The notes: generated by a model from the letters alone, not told the origin. A DNA stretch of 39,535 nucleotides from Blastochloris sulfoviridis (GCF_008630065.1 NZ_VWPL01000032.1:1-39535); one strand, 5' to 3'; shown: positions 10,323 to 19,104, counted from the stretch's first letter. Translations and numbers: made by a program.

Positions 10323-11357
10323 TCAGCGCCTCCGGCCGGTGGCGGCGAACGGATCGGGCACCCAGCCCGGCGCCGGAGCCTCGCTCCTGGCCGGCGCCGC
10401 GGTGCGTATCGCCGCGCGCAGCTTGGCTGAGCGTGCGCGCGGATTTATGGCGACCTCGGCGGCCGACGCCTCGACCGGCTTCTTGACCGCAAGCGAGAAG
10501 GTGGCGGGCGCCACCGCGCCCTGCGGCGCATGGCGCGAGCCGCCGGCCGTGGTGCGCGAGCGCTCGGCGAGGAAGGTCTTGACGATGCGGTCCTCCAGCG
10601 AATGGAAGCTCACCACCACCAGCCGCCCGCCGTCCTTCAGCACGCGCTCGGCGGCGAGAAGGGCGGTGGCGAGCTCGTCGAGTTCGTCGTTCACCGCGAT
10701 GCGCAGCGCCTGGAAGGTGCGGGTCGCCGGATGGATGTCGCCGGGCCTGGCGCGCACCACGCGGGCCACGATGTCGGCAAGCTGGCGCGTCGTCGCGATC
10801 GGCGCCTCCGCCCGCGCGGCGACGATGGCGCGCGCCACGGCGCGGGAGTGCCGCTCCTCGCCGAACGCGAAGATGACGTTCGCCAACGTGGTCTCATCCA
10901 GCCGCGCGATCAGCTCCGCCGCGCTTTCGCCCTCGCTCGCCATGCGCATGTCGAGCGGCGCGTCGGCCCGGAACGAGAAGCCGCGCCCGGCCTCGTCGAG
11001 CTGCATCGACGACACGCCGATATCGAGCACCACGCCATCGACCTGGGCGAAGCCGAGGTCGGCGGCGACCGCGTCGAGCCGCGAAAAGCGGTCCTCGACC
11101 AGCGTCAGGCGGCCGTCGGCGGCGTTGACCAGATCCCAGCCGGCGAGGATGGCGGTGCGGTCGCGGTCGATCGCCACCACCCGGCAGTCGGCCGCGGCGA
11201 GGATGGCGCGGCTGTAGCCGCCGGCGCCGAAGGTGCCGTCGATGATGACGTCGCCGTCCTGCGGCGCCAGCGCCGCCAGCACCTCCCCCACCAGCACGGG
11301 AATGTGGCGGGCAGGTCCGCCGGCGGACCGTTCGTCGGGTCCGCCGCCCGCCATCAT
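10323..11357 (-). CDS. rsmH: 16S rRNA (cytosine1402-N4)-methyltransferase
   Basis: RsmH (MraW) methylates N4 of C1402 in the ribosomal P site. The 344-residue product begins with two Met codons and shows [10 protein letters not shown], the SAM-binding [42 protein letters not shown], and a late [15 protein letters not shown] segment. All are diagnostic. The start at 11355-11357 overlaps the mraZ stop (ATGATG arrangement) and has GGAG seven bases upstream. The C-terminal tail beyond residue 300 is alanine- and proline-rich, as is common in alphaproteobacteria. Confidence 0.96.
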   Translation of the reverse strand: MMAGGGPDERSAGGPARHIPVLVGEVLAALAPQDGDVIIDGTFGAGGYSRAILAAADCRVVAIDRDRTAILAGWDLVNAADGRLTLVEDRFSRLDAVAADLGFAQVDGVVLDIGVSSMQLDEAGRGFSFRADAPLDMRMASEGESAAELIARLDETTLANVIFAFGEERHSRAVARAIVAARAEAPIATTRQLADIVARVVRARPGDIHPATRTFQALRIAVNDELDELATALLAAERVLKDGGRLVVVSFHSLEDRIVKTFLAERSRTTAGGSRHAPQGAVAPATFSLAVKKPVEASAAEVAINPRARSAKLRAAIRTAAPARSEAPAPGWVPDPFAATGRRR

Positions 11358-11833
11358 TCCCGTGCTCCAGGAGCGCGCGCTGGCGCATCCGGGAGTCCGA
11401 GGCGTTTGCGAAGATCGCGCACTCTCGTCTTGGCCTCTTCGAGGTGCGTGCGAAAACGCTCCGGTTCCCAGATCTGAAACTTGTGGCCGAGCCCGACGAA
11501 GGTGACGGCGTCCTTGATGCGGGCGTGGCTCTTGAGGGTCTCGCTGAGCATGACGCGGCCCTCCGGATCGAGCTTCATCAGCTCGCTCGACCCGTAGAGC
11601 GCCCTCGACATCTCGTCGCGCTCGTCCGAATAGGGCGGCAGCATCGCGATCAGCCGGTCGATCTCGTCGATCAGCATCCGCCCGCCGCCATCGATCGCCG
11701 GCGCATCGAGGGCCGGCAGGCAATAGGCCCCGTCGAGACCGTCCCGGGCCAGCACCGTGCGATAGGGAGCAGGGATGGACACGCGCCCCTTGGCGTCCAG
11801 ACGCATCGTGTAGCTGGACACGAAGCGGTCCAT
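11354..11833 (-). CDS. mraZ: Transcriptional regulator MraZ
   Basis: MraZ is an AbrB-fold DNA-binding protein that represses its own dcw operon. The 159-residue product has two SpoVT/AbrB-like repeats: [16 protein letters not shown] near residues 10-25 and [16 protein letters not shown] near 80-95. The start MDRFVSSYT at 11831-11833 is chosen because the family begins there; an in-frame ATG at 11843-11845 would add MATA. It is the first gene of the cluster, and a periodic box array lies 140-190 bases upstream. Confidence 0.94.
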   Translation of the reverse strand: MDRFVSSYTMRLDAKGRVSIPAPYRTVLARDGLDGAYCLPALDAPAIDGGGRMLIDEIDRLIAMLPPYSDERDEMSRALYGSSELMKLDPEGRVMLSETLKSHARIKDAVTFVGLGHKFQIWEPERFRTHLEEAKTRVRDLRKRLGLPDAPARAPGARE

Positions 11834-11973
11834 CGCGGTCGCCATCCCCCAGCTCGACGCGCGCGCCGACGGGCGCCGGAACGTCCCGCCCGCAGGTGCA
11901 GGCCCGACCGCCGCCCAACTGGGGACGGCTGGACCGCGCACACAGGACCGCGCCCGACGCGGCCCATCCGAGC

Positions 11974-12026
11974 GGGATGGTTTGGGATATCATGGGTAAA
12001 TATGGTCGTCAATGGAATCGGACGGG
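11974..12026 (-). promoter_or_regulatory. Candidate MraZ operator array and dcw promoter
   Basis: On the plus strand, short GG-containing boxes occur at an exact 10-base period: CGGG at 11973, TGGG at 11983, TGGG at 11993, TGG at 12003, TGG at 12013 and CGGG at 12023. E. coli MraZ is known to bind TGGGN repeats with 5-base spacers. Here the TGGG strand is opposite to mraZ transcription, a difference that needs testing. Interleaved on the minus strand is a promoter-like pair, TTGACG (12007-12012) and TATCCC (11984-11989), separated by 17 bases. Binding to the boxes would cover the promoter. The remaining sequence from 11846 to 12266 shows no gene. Confidence 0.6.
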
Positions 12027-12266
12027 GGCCAGACGCTCGTCGCGCCAGGATGCCATTGGATTTACGCTCTCTGAAGGTTAAGGAACGGTTGCCCTGCCGC
12101 GTGCGCCCCTGCCACCGCCAGACCAGAATGCGAAAACCGCGCATCGAAGCCAGAAGATCGCCGTCCGGCCGCCGCAGACTCCGGTCTCGCCCTGGGATTC
12201 CGGCGCGCTCCGCCACCGGGATCACCCCGTGATCTCCCGGCTCCCGCCGTCGAGGACACCCGGCCG

Positions 12267-12995
12267 ATGACCATTTGGGGAAAGCTCGGCGGCGCCAGCG
12301 TCGGCCTCGCCGTGGGCGGCCCGCTGGGGGCGCTGGTCGGCGGCATCGCCGGCCATTTCATCATCGACGTGCCGTTCGGCCGCCCCGCCGATCCGCAGGC
12401 GAAGTCGCTCGCCTTCACCATCGGCGTGGTCGCCCTGTCGGCCAAGATGGCCAAGGCCGACGGCGTGGTGACGCCGCTCGAAGTCGAGGCGTTCCACGAA
12501 GTGTTCGAGGTGCCTGACGAGGAGATGGCCAATGTGCGCCGGGTGTTCGACCTCGCCAAGGGCTCGGTCGCCGGCTTCGATGCCTATGCCCGCCAGCTCG
12601 CCGACATCTTCGCCGACTCGCCCGAGATGAAGGAGGAGCTGATCGACGCCCTCTTCCACATCGCCAAGGCCGACCGGGCGGTGCACCCCCATGAGCGGGC
12701 GTTCCTGCGCGAGGTCGCGACGATCTTCGGCTTCTCGGAGGCCGAGTTCGCCGCCATGGAGGCGCGCCATCTCGCCCCCGGCAAGGGCGACCCCTATCTC
12801 GCGCTCGGCGTGACGCGGCAGGCGAGCGACGAGGAGATCACCAAGGCGTGGCGGCGACTGGTGATGGAGACCCACCCCGACCGGCTGATCGGCCAGGGCC
12901 TGCCGCCCGAGGCGATCCGCCTCGCCACCGATAAGCTGGCGGCCATCAACGCCGCCTACGAGACCATCCGCGCCGAGCGCACTGCCCGCCGATGA
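12267..12995 (+). CDS. TerB/J-domain protein (DjlA-like co-chaperone)
   Basis: The 242-residue product has a glycine-rich hydrophobic N-terminus (about 8-33) that may be a membrane anchor, a TerB-like helical domain from about 45 to 160 (VVALSAKMAKADGVVT and HIAKADRAVHPHERAFL), and a C-terminal J domain from about 175 with the HPD motif at 203-205. That is the architecture of DjlA, which stimulates DnaK ATPase at the inner membrane. The substrate is unknown. The stop overlaps the next gene as ATGA, so the protein is co-translated with an amidase. It is divergent from mraZ across a 421-base gap. Confidence 0.85.
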   Translation: MTIWGKLGGASVGLAVGGPLGALVGGIAGHFIIDVPFGRPADPQAKSLAFTIGVVALSAKMAKADGVVTPLEVEAFHEVFEVPDEEMANVRRVFDLAKGSVAGFDAYARQLADIFADSPEMKEELIDALFHIAKADRAVHPHERAFLREVATIFGFSEAEFAAMEARHLAPGKGDPYLALGVTRQASDEEITKAWRRLVMETHPDRLIGQGLPPEAIRLATDKLAAINAAYETIRAERTARR

Positions 12996-13801
12996 GCGAG
13001 TATCCGATGCCCGACTCCTTCTCGCCCGATTGCCCGCTGGTCACAGCCGTCATGCCCTCGCCGCGCTTCGGCGAGCGCCGCGGCCCCGGCGGACCCGACG
13101 CCATCGTGCTCCACTATACCGGCCTGCCCTCGCTGACCGAGGCGCTGGCCTGCCTCGCCGGTCCGGAAGGCACCGTATCCTGCCACTATGTCGTCGAGGA
13201 ATCGGGCCGGGTGCTGCAGCTCGTGCCGGAGCACAGCCGCGCCTGGCACGCCGGCGAGTCGATCTGGGCCGGCGACACCGACGTCAATTCACGCTCGATC
13301 GGCATCGAGATCGCCAATCCCGGCCATGATTTCGGCTGCCCCGACTTTCCGCAGGCGCAGATCGACGCGGTGATCGCGCTCTGCCGCGACATCATCGCCC
13401 GCCGCGCCATCCGGCCCGACCGCGTGCTCGGCCATTCCGACGTCGCGCCCGTGCGCAAACGCGACCCCGGCGAGAAATTCCCGTGGGCCGCGCTGGCCGC
13501 GGCCGGCGTCGGCCTGTGGGTGCCGCCCGCCCCGCCCGCCGACGGCCGCTTCATCGTGCGCGGCGAGCGCGGCCTGCCGGTGGAGGCGCTGCAGGCGCTG
13601 CTGGCGCTCTATGGCTACGGCCTCGACATCACCGGCCTGTTCGACGAGACGACCGAGGCGGTGGTCGCGGCCTTCCAGCGCCACTTCCGCCCCGCGCGCG
13701 TCGACGGCGTCGCGGACGTGTCCACCGTCACCACGCTGCGCGACCTGATCGCGGCCCGCGACGCCAGCCTCAACGCGTCGCGGGCGAGCCCCCGGGTATG
13801 A
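12992..13801 (+). CDS. N-acetylmuramoyl-L-alanine amidase, AmpD-like, with C-terminal PG-binding domain
   Basis: An Amidase_2 family zinc enzyme of 269 residues. Zinc ligands are inferred as His41 (VLHYTG), His148 (VLGHSDVAP) and Asp158 (RKRDPG), with catalytic Glu106 and Lys156 in the usual places. The C-terminal third (about 185-255) resembles a PG_binding_1 domain. No signal peptide is visible, which favours a cytoplasmic role like AmpD, hydrolysing anhydro-muropeptides in wall recycling, though E. coli AmpD lacks the extra domain. AmiD is similar in layout but is exported. It is translationally coupled to the J-domain gene. Confidence 0.88.
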   Translation: MSEYPMPDSFSPDCPLVTAVMPSPRFGERRGPGGPDAIVLHYTGLPSLTEALACLAGPEGTVSCHYVVEESGRVLQLVPEHSRAWHAGESIWAGDTDVNSRSIGIEIANPGHDFGCPDFPQAQIDAVIALCRDIIARRAIRPDRVLGHSDVAPVRKRDPGEKFPWAALAAAGVGLWVPPAPPADGRFIVRGERGLPVEALQALLALYGYGLDITGLFDETTEAVVAAFQRHFRPARVDGVADVSTVTTLRDLIAARDASLNASRASPRV

Positions 13802-13806
13802 CCACC

Positions 13807-13946
13807 CGTCGTCCCGGGCAAGCACATTTCGCCGTTCCAACCCGGGACCGTGCGCAGGAAAGGGGTGCCCTTTCCTGAGGACGATCCCGGCTCTCGCTGA
13901 CGCTCGGCCGGGATGACGAAGGGGGAGGTCGTCGTCCCGGGCAAGC
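13807..13946. repeat. Dispersed palindrome R3 with direct repeat
   Basis: CGTCGTCCCGGGCAAGC occurs twice, at 13807-13823 and 13930-13946, with an opposite-facing arm CCGGGATGACGA at 13908-13919 and CTCGCTGACGCTCG at 13893-13906. The latter two match 97-123. The stretch 13802-14052 between the amidase stop and the rnpB promoter contains no convincing gene. The palindromes could serve as a transcription barrier between the two units. Confidence 0.75.
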
Positions 13947-14052
13947 GGCAACGCCGCGAAGGACCGTCAGGTCTGGACCGTCAGGGCCTGTGGACGGCCA
14001 GGGTCCGGGCCGCGTCACCCCGTCCCTTTTTGTCGTCCGCCCGCCCGTCACC

Positions 14053-14081
14053 CTTGACGCGGCCGCCCGGCACCCCCATTG
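14053..14081 (+). promoter_or_regulatory. Candidate rnpB promoter
   Basis: TTGACG at 14053-14058 and CATTGC at 14076-14081 are 17 bases apart and place a start site at about 14088, exactly where the P1 helix of the RNase P RNA begins. The -10 match is weak, so the main support is position. Confidence 0.5.
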
Positions 14082-14087
14082 CAGCCT

Positions 14088-14472
<385 letters not shown>

Positions 14473-14510
14473 ACCTGCCCCCTGCCCGGTTTCCGGACAC
14501 CACGGCGTCC

Positions 14511-14526
14511 GGCGGGATCCGCCTTT
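14511..14526 (+). terminator. Possible rnpB terminator
   Basis: GGCGG-GAT-CCGCC followed by TTT forms a short G+C hairpin 39 bases after the RNase P RNA end. A second hairpin (CCGGAC...GTCCGG, 14493-14512) precedes it without a T run. Both are weak. Confidence 0.35.
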
Positions 14527-14626
14527 GGGCCGCATGACGATCCGCCGGCTGGGGACGCCACGCGGATGCCGAAGGCGCGATTCGATGCCGGCGCGGCGCT
14601 GGCGGTTTGGCTCGCGAATCCTCATC

Positions 14627-15460
14627 ATGCGCGCGATGGAAGACGTAGGACACTGCAGGCGGCGCGGCATCGCCCATTCGACCAACCTCGTGGGGCGGCC
14701 CCCGGAGTGGCTGGGAAGTTGCGCCTTCAACGAGGCGCCGGTTCCGCTGCACATCTGGGGCGTGCGCGAGATGAACCCCAGCCTGTTCACCATGCTGGAC
14801 CAGGCGGGCGACCTCGCCGAGGCGGGCGAAGCGTTCTTCTGCTACATGATGGCGATGTTCGGCCTCGACCCCGAGCAGTGCGACGCGGCCTCAGGCGGAA
14901 AGAGGCGCTACCGCTCGTCCTTCCTGCGGCTGATCACCGGCTGGAGCTTCGACAGCAACGGCCCGGAAGGCGCGGTGCTGAAGGGCTGGGTCGAGAGCCG
15001 GTTCGGCGTCTGCCCCTCCTTCCACAAGGAGATCATCGACGAGGTTTCGAGCCCCGCCTGGGAAGCCTATGTGGACGAGAAGATGTCGAGCCACTTCCAC
15101 AACAACGCGATCTGGGTGCAGCTCGACCTGCTGTTCGAGTTCTGCCAATGGGCCATCGGCCGCTTCGCGTTTCCGGAGCAGACGCACCTGACGCTCTATC
15201 GCGGCGTCAATGCCTTCGACGAACATTGGATCGTGGATCGGACGGACAGGCACGAGGCGGTGGTTCGGCTCAACAACCTCGTGTCGTTTTCGTCCGACCG
15301 CGACGTCGCCGACTGTTTCGGCGACATGATCCTCACCGCGCGCGTTCCCCTCAGCAAGATCCTGTTCTTCAACGGCCTCCTGCCCTCGCATCTGCTGAAG
15401 GGCGAGCGCGAGTACCTGGCGATCGGCGGCGAATTCCGGGTGGGCGTGGACTATGTCTAG
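14627..15460 (+). CDS. draT: NAD(+)--dinitrogen-reductase ADP-D-ribosyltransferase
   Basis: DraT inactivates nitrogenase reductase (NifH) by ADP-ribosylating a conserved arginine when ammonium is added or energy fails. The 277-residue product carries the family signature HSTNLVG near residue 17, LGSCAFNEAPVPL, GVREMN, and GWSFDSNGPEGAVLKGWVES. An R-S-E class transferase triad is visible: Arg192 in LYRG, Ser220-Phe-Ser222 in VSFSS, and Glu260-Arg-Glu262. The frame is open back into rnpB, so the start was set by length (family about 276): ATG 14627, or ATG 14636 three codons later. Neither has a clear Shine-Dalgarno site. The stop TAG lies on the edge of a dispersed repeat. Confidence 0.93.
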   Translation: MRAMEDVGHCRRRGIAHSTNLVGRPPEWLGSCAFNEAPVPLHIWGVREMNPSLFTMLDQAGDLAEAGEAFFCYMMAMFGLDPEQCDAASGGKRRYRSSFLRLITGWSFDSNGPEGAVLKGWVESRFGVCPSFHKEIIDEVSSPAWEAYVDEKMSSHFHNNAIWVQLDLLFEFCQWAIGRFAFPEQTHLTLYRGVNAFDEHWIVDRTDRHEAVVRLNNLVSFSSDRDVADCFGDMILTARVPLSKILFFNGLLPSHLLKGEREYLAIGGEFRVGVDYV

Positions 15461-15560
15461 AGCGTCCGCCAATCCGACCGAACCAGACGGCCTCTCTCGG
15501 GTGTCGAGGCGTCGCATTCTCTGTCGCAAGGCCGGTTCCCACTTCTGCGGAGCATGCTCC
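15458..15560 (-). repeat. Dispersed stem-loop element R1, copy a
   Basis: This roughly 100-base element exactly fills the draT-draG gap: it begins with CTAGAGC, which contains the draT stop, and ends one base before the draG Shine-Dalgarno AGGGAGG (15561-15567). Read on the minus strand it contains GTGGGAACCGG and GAGAATGCGAC, matching copies at 17745-17849, 17850-17945, 28391-28438 and 31474-31558. Confidence 0.85.
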
Positions 15561-15574
15561 AGGGAGGCCGCAAC

Positions 15575-16474
15575 ATGACCACGCCGACCGTGGAAAACCG
15601 TGCGCTCGCGGCCTATCTCGGATTCGCCATCGGCGACGCGCTCGGCGCCACCGTCGAGTTCATGACCAGGGGCGAGATCGCAGCAACGTATGGCGTGCAT
15701 CGCGACATCGTCGGCGGCGGCTGGCTGAGGCTCAAGCCGGGGCAGGTGACCGACGACACCGAGATGGCGCTGGCGCTGGGCCGCTCGATCCTCCGCACCG
15801 GCGGGCTGGACGTCCGCGACGTCTGCGAGGAGTTCGCGGCGTGGCTGAAGACCGGGCCGGCCGATGTCGGCAACACCTGCCGGCGCGGCATCCGGCGCTA
15901 TATCGAGCATGGAACCGTCGAGGGCGCGTTCTCGGAAGGCGACGCCGGCAACGGCGCCGCGATGCGCGTTCTGCCGGTGGCGCTCGCAACGCTCCGTGAG
16001 CCCGGCAAGGCGGATGCGTGGACGCTCGCCCAGGCGCGCGCCACGCATCACCATCCGCTGTCGGACGATGCCTGCCGCGCGCTGGTGCGCATGATGCACG
16101 GTCTCTTTGAGGGGCTGGGGAAGGACGTCGTGCGCCGGGAGGCCGCCGATCTCGCGGGCCGGCACCGGGCGTTCCGCTTCGAGCCCTATCCGGGCCAGTG
16201 CTCCGCCTTCGTCGTCGACACCATGCAGACCGTGCTGCACCACTATCTTGGCGCGGACTCCTTCGCCGCGTGCGTCGTTTCGACCGTCAACCAGGGCGGC
16301 GACGCCGACACCACGGGCGCGATCGCCGGCATGCTGGCGGGCGCCACCTACGGGCTGGACGCCATCCCTGCGCGCTGGCTCGCGGTGCTCGACCGCGACG
16401 TGGCGGACGCCATCCAGACGCAGACGCCGCGGCTGCTGGCGATCTCGCAGGGCGCCTGCGCCGAAGGGATCTGA
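15575..16474 (+). CDS. draG: ADP-ribosyl-[dinitrogen reductase] glycohydrolase
   Basis: DraG removes the ADP-ribose that DraT places on NifH, restoring nitrogenase. The 299-residue product has the dimanganese-site pattern of the family: Glu28, TDDTE at 59-63, Asp97 in ADVGN, Glu121, His158 in THHHP, and GGDADTTG with Asp243 and Asp245. These positions coincide with the numbering I recall for Rhodospirillum rubrum DraG, which supports the ATG at 15575. The start also has an excellent AGGGAGG seven bases upstream; an earlier ATG at 15554 lies in the repeat and lacks one. It follows draT, as in other diazotrophs, and converges on the next gene with five bases between stops. Confidence 0.94.
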   Translation: MTTPTVENRALAAYLGFAIGDALGATVEFMTRGEIAATYGVHRDIVGGGWLRLKPGQVTDDTEMALALGRSILRTGGLDVRDVCEEFAAWLKTGPADVGNTCRRGIRRYIEHGTVEGAFSEGDAGNGAAMRVLPVALATLREPGKADAWTLAQARATHHHPLSDDACRALVRMMHGLFEGLGKDVVRREAADLAGRHRAFRFEPYPGQCSAFVVDTMQTVLHHYLGADSFAACVVSTVNQGGDADTTGAIAGMLAGATYGLDAIPARWLAVLDRDVADAIQTQTPRLLAISQGACAEGI

Positions 16475-16479
16475 TCCGC

Positions 16480-17703
16480 TCAGATCATCCGCTTCGCCAT
16501 GTCGGCCTTGCGCGCGATCATCTTGTCGGCAAGCGCGCTGCTGCCGCCGGTCTCGGCGACGACCTGCCGAATCGCGTCATCCGGAATCCGGGTCACCACG
16601 GCGATGGCCTCGTCGATCTCGGCAGGGCCCATGTCGCCGAACAGCCGCACCGCGTGCGGATTGTCCTCGTCGGTGCGCAGCGTGTCGAGTTCGCGAACGC
16701 AGGTGCCGAACGCGCGGCCCTTGGGATCCCCCTGCGCCCGGAACTCCAGCGCGCCACCGACGTCGAGCGTCAGGACCACCCCGCCCACGACGCCCTGGTT
16801 GTCGCCGTCAAAGCCGGCGGCATCCCAATTGGCCGTCCAGGCATGCACGCCGAGCCAGCGCTGCGCCTGCCTGCGCTCGCTGTCGTCGAGCTGCGACACA
16901 TGCTTCTTGTCGAGCGCGGCAAGCTCGGTCGCGACCTCGTTCGGATCCGTTGCGCGCACATAGGTCAGCGTCGGCGCCCCGGCGAGCTGGTAGAGCCTCG
17001 CCGCGAGGATCTCGTTTCGCGCATGCGCGGGCGATTCCAGCGACTTCACATAGAACCGCCGGCCGCTATTGTCCTGGTAGACGCCGCCCGGATTGCTGCC
17101 CATCCGCCGGCCGACCTTCTCCATCGCCGCCGTGTCGATGACATCGGCGTCGATCACCGCCGTGGTCCGCCGCACCAGCGCAAGCTGCGCCGGCGTCTCG
17201 ATCGCGCCCTTGCGCGCGCGGCGGACGTCGCGGATCGCCGCGTCGGGCGCCATGCCCAGTTCGACGAGAAGACGCGCGGCGATCATGCCGGCCCGGCCGA
17301 GCCCGCCCCGGCAATGCACGACCACATCGGCGCCGCCGCGCAAGAGCGCACGGATGTCGCGGCCATTCGTCTCCCACTCTCTCTCGAACGCGTCGCTCGG
17401 AACCGAATAGTCCGCGATCGGCAGGTGTCGCCAATCGAGGCCGAGGCGTCGGACCTCCGCGCCGAGATGGGGCACCTTGAGCACGTCGAGCTCGCCCGGC
17501 TCGACCAGCGTCACCACCAGCCGCGCCCCCCACGCGGCGATGGCGTCGAGATCCGCTCCCAGGTCGCGCGCCCACGCCCCGGTGCGCGCGGCACTGTCAT
17601 GCTTGCCGGGGCAGAAGGTGATGCCGATTCGCCCATGCGCGGGGCTGGCCCGCACCTCCGCGATCTGAAGGGGGTGTGTCTGGCTTGTCCGCGCCCCGGC
17701 CAT
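16480..17703 (-). CDS. Dual-specificity-type phosphatase fused to a kinase-like domain (function unknown)
   Basis: The 407-residue protein has two parts. Residues 20-190 resemble a Cys-based dual-specificity/CDKN3-type phosphatase: Asp98 (PIADYSVPS) is a candidate general acid and His130-Cys131-x5-Arg137 (HCRGGLGRAG) is the phosphate loop. Residues 200-390 look like an ATP-dependent kinase fold: glycine loop GSNPGG at 202-207, Val-Lys220, a following Glu231, a catalytic-loop-like ANWD (Asp294) with DN at 301-302, and Asp314 in LDVGGALEFRAQG. The kinase assignment is by motif order and memory of similar unnamed domains, not by a search. It faces draG convergently with a five-base gap. No membrane segment or signal is visible. 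The phosphatase half is firm and the kinase half tentative. Confidence 0.72.
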   Translation of the reverse strand: MAGARTSQTHPLQIAEVRASPAHGRIGITFCPGKHDSAARTGAWARDLGADLDAIAAWGARLVVTLVEPGELDVLKVPHLGAEVRRLGLDWRHLPIADYSVPSDAFEREWETNGRDIRALLRGGADVVVHCRGGLGRAGMIAARLLVELGMAPDAAIRDVRRARKGAIETPAQLALVRRTTAVIDADVIDTAAMEKVGRRMGSNPGGVYQDNSGRRFYVKSLESPAHARNEILAARLYQLAGAPTLTYVRATDPNEVATELAALDKKHVSQLDDSERRQAQRWLGVHAWTANWDAAGFDGDNQGVVGGVVLTLDVGGALEFRAQGDPKGRAFGTCVRELDTLRTDEDNPHAVRLFGDMGPAEIDEAIAVVTRIPDDAIRQVVAETGGSSALADKMIARKADMAKRMI

Positions 17704-17744
17704 CCGTCATTCCCGAACACGAAATCGGCTCCCGGAGCCGAAGA

Positions 17745-17849
17745 CTAGAGCATTCTCCGCAAAAGTGGGAACCGGTTTTGCGAAAGAGAATGCGACAACT
17801 CAAGAACTTAGAGCGCCCGATCTGATGCAGTCAGTTCGGATCGCGCTCG
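17745..17849 (+). repeat. Dispersed stem-loop element R1, copy b
   Basis: The best-preserved copy. The outer arms GCATTCTC and GAGAATGC enclose inner arms CGCAAAA and TTTTGCG around GTGGGAACCGG. A tail with AACTTAGAGC and a GGATCGCGCTC end follows. It is directly adjacent to copy c in the same orientation. Confidence 0.85.
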
Positions 17850-17945
17850 AAAGCATATTCCGCAAGAGCGGGAACCGGCTTCGCGAAAGAAAGCGGACCT
17901 CGAGACTTGGGGCGTCCGCCCGGTCCAATCGGATCGGCGGATGCG
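17850..17945 (+). repeat. Dispersed stem-loop element R1, copy c
   Basis: A diverged tandem copy of R1: GCATATTCCGCAAGAGCGGG, AACCGGCTTCGCGAAAG, and a tail ending GGATCGGCGG. The outer stem is less complete than in copy b. Confidence 0.75.
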
Positions 17946-18147
17946 CCAGCGCTCGCAGGCGGCGGTCGCGGGGCCGCGTCGCCATGCGGGTCGCGATCCC
18001 AAAACTGTTGCGCACTCGCAACAACGGCCGGCATTCTAGCGATTCATTCGCAATTTCGGCTCGGCAGCGGCGCGGCGGAATTGCCGCTGACGTACCGTCC
18101 CCGTAGAATTGTAATACTATAACAGTTCCAAACTAGGGTGTTCTGAG

Positions 18148-19104
18148 ATGGGGATTCGGGGTTTGATCGTGATGGCAACGGCTGCCGTGCTGCCGCTTGC
18201 CGCGCAGGTGGGTCTGGCCGAGGCGGCGGATCTGAAAGGCAAGGCGCCCGTCGCGGCGGCGGAGCCGCAGCTCTGCAAGGAGACGACCGAGGTCAATCCC
18301 GACATCTTCGGTTTTTCGAGCGGTACCGACGTCGCGACGCCGGGCTCGCTGGCGCTGGGCATCGAATATGGCGGCGGCTTCGGCATTCGCTCGGGCCGGG
18401 CGATGTCGACCGATGGCAAGGTGCAACTCTCCTACGGGCTGGTGCCGTGCGTCGAGATCGGTCCCTCGATCGTGTTCGGCAACGCCTATGAGGAGACGAA
18501 TGACGGGCTGGCGCGCACCGAAAGCGACGCGCTCGGCGCCTCCATCGAGGCCAAATTCAAGCTGCTCGGCCGGGCGCAGACCGGCTTCGGCATGACGTTC
18601 GTCGTCGAGCCGGGCTGGGCGCGGGTGAAGGAGCGCACGCGCTTCGCCAGCGGCGATCCGAACGAGACGAGCAATCACGACGAGACCAGCCTCGCCATGA
18701 AGCTGCTGTTCGACGCGGTGCTGGTGCCCGACCGGCTGTTCTTCGCCCTCAACTTCGTCCATGAGGCGGCGTGGATCGACGTGACGCCGCAGGAGGAGGA
18801 GTCGGCCTTCATCACCTCGGCGGCGCTGACCCTGCAGGCGACCGAGAACTTCTTCCTCGGCGTCGAGGGCAGCTACCGGCAGGCCTATGCCGGCGCGTGG
18901 TTCGACCAGGCGCAGGGCGATGGGTGGTACATCGGCCCGACCTTCTTCTGGGCGCTCAGCGAGAACGTCGCGCTGTCGGGCGCGCTGGCGGTCCAGGTTG
19001 CCGGCAACGAGAAGTCGTCGGAAGAATATATCGCCATGGGTGACATCAATCTCGTGGACTTCAGCCAGTACGATGCCAAGCTGAAGCTCGGCATCTCCTT
19101 CTGA
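18148..19104 (+). CDS. Outer-membrane beta-barrel protein (hypothetical)
   Basis: The 318-residue product starts with a Sec signal peptide (about 1-26, ending AEA before ADLKG, as in many Rhizobiales outer-membrane proteins). The mature part has alternating short hydrophobic strands and Gly/Asn/Asp turns, aromatic girdle residues, and a C-terminal Phe (LKLGISF) typical of barrels recognised by BamA. The amphipathic strands suggest twelve or so; the count is not certain. No family name is recognised. It is a single-gene unit with its own AT-rich upstream region and a strong terminator, so it is probably expressed on its own. Confidence 0.8.
   Translation: MGIRGLIVMATAAVLPLAAQVGLAEAADLKGKAPVAAAEPQLCKETTEVNPDIFGFSSGTDVATPGSLALGIEYGGGFGIRSGRAMSTDGKVQLSYGLVPCVEIGPSIVFGNAYEETNDGLARTESDALGASIEAKFKLLGRAQTGFGMTFVVEPGWARVKERTRFASGDPNETSNHDETSLAMKLLFDAVLVPDRLFFALNFVHEAAWIDVTPQEEESAFITSAALTLQATENFFLGVEGSYRQAYAGAWFDQAQGDGWYIGPTFFWALSENVALSGALAVQVAGNEKSSEEYIAMGDINLVDFSQYDAKLKLGISF

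Larger units (their letters stand above)
17704..18147. other. Intergenic region between the divergent phosphatase/kinase and porin-like genes
   Basis: 444 bases with no convincing gene. It carries two adjacent R1 elements (listed separately) and, next to the outer-membrane gene, an AT-rich stretch with TAATAC (18112-18117) and TATAAC (18118-18123) as possible -10 boxes. No good -35 box is seen. AGGGTG at 18134-18139 is the likely ribosome-binding site of the downstream gene. Confidence 0.5.

Noticed and set aside
17745-17945. Adjacent R1 copies as a CRISPR array
   Set aside because: There are only two diverged units, with no equal spacers and no cas genes.
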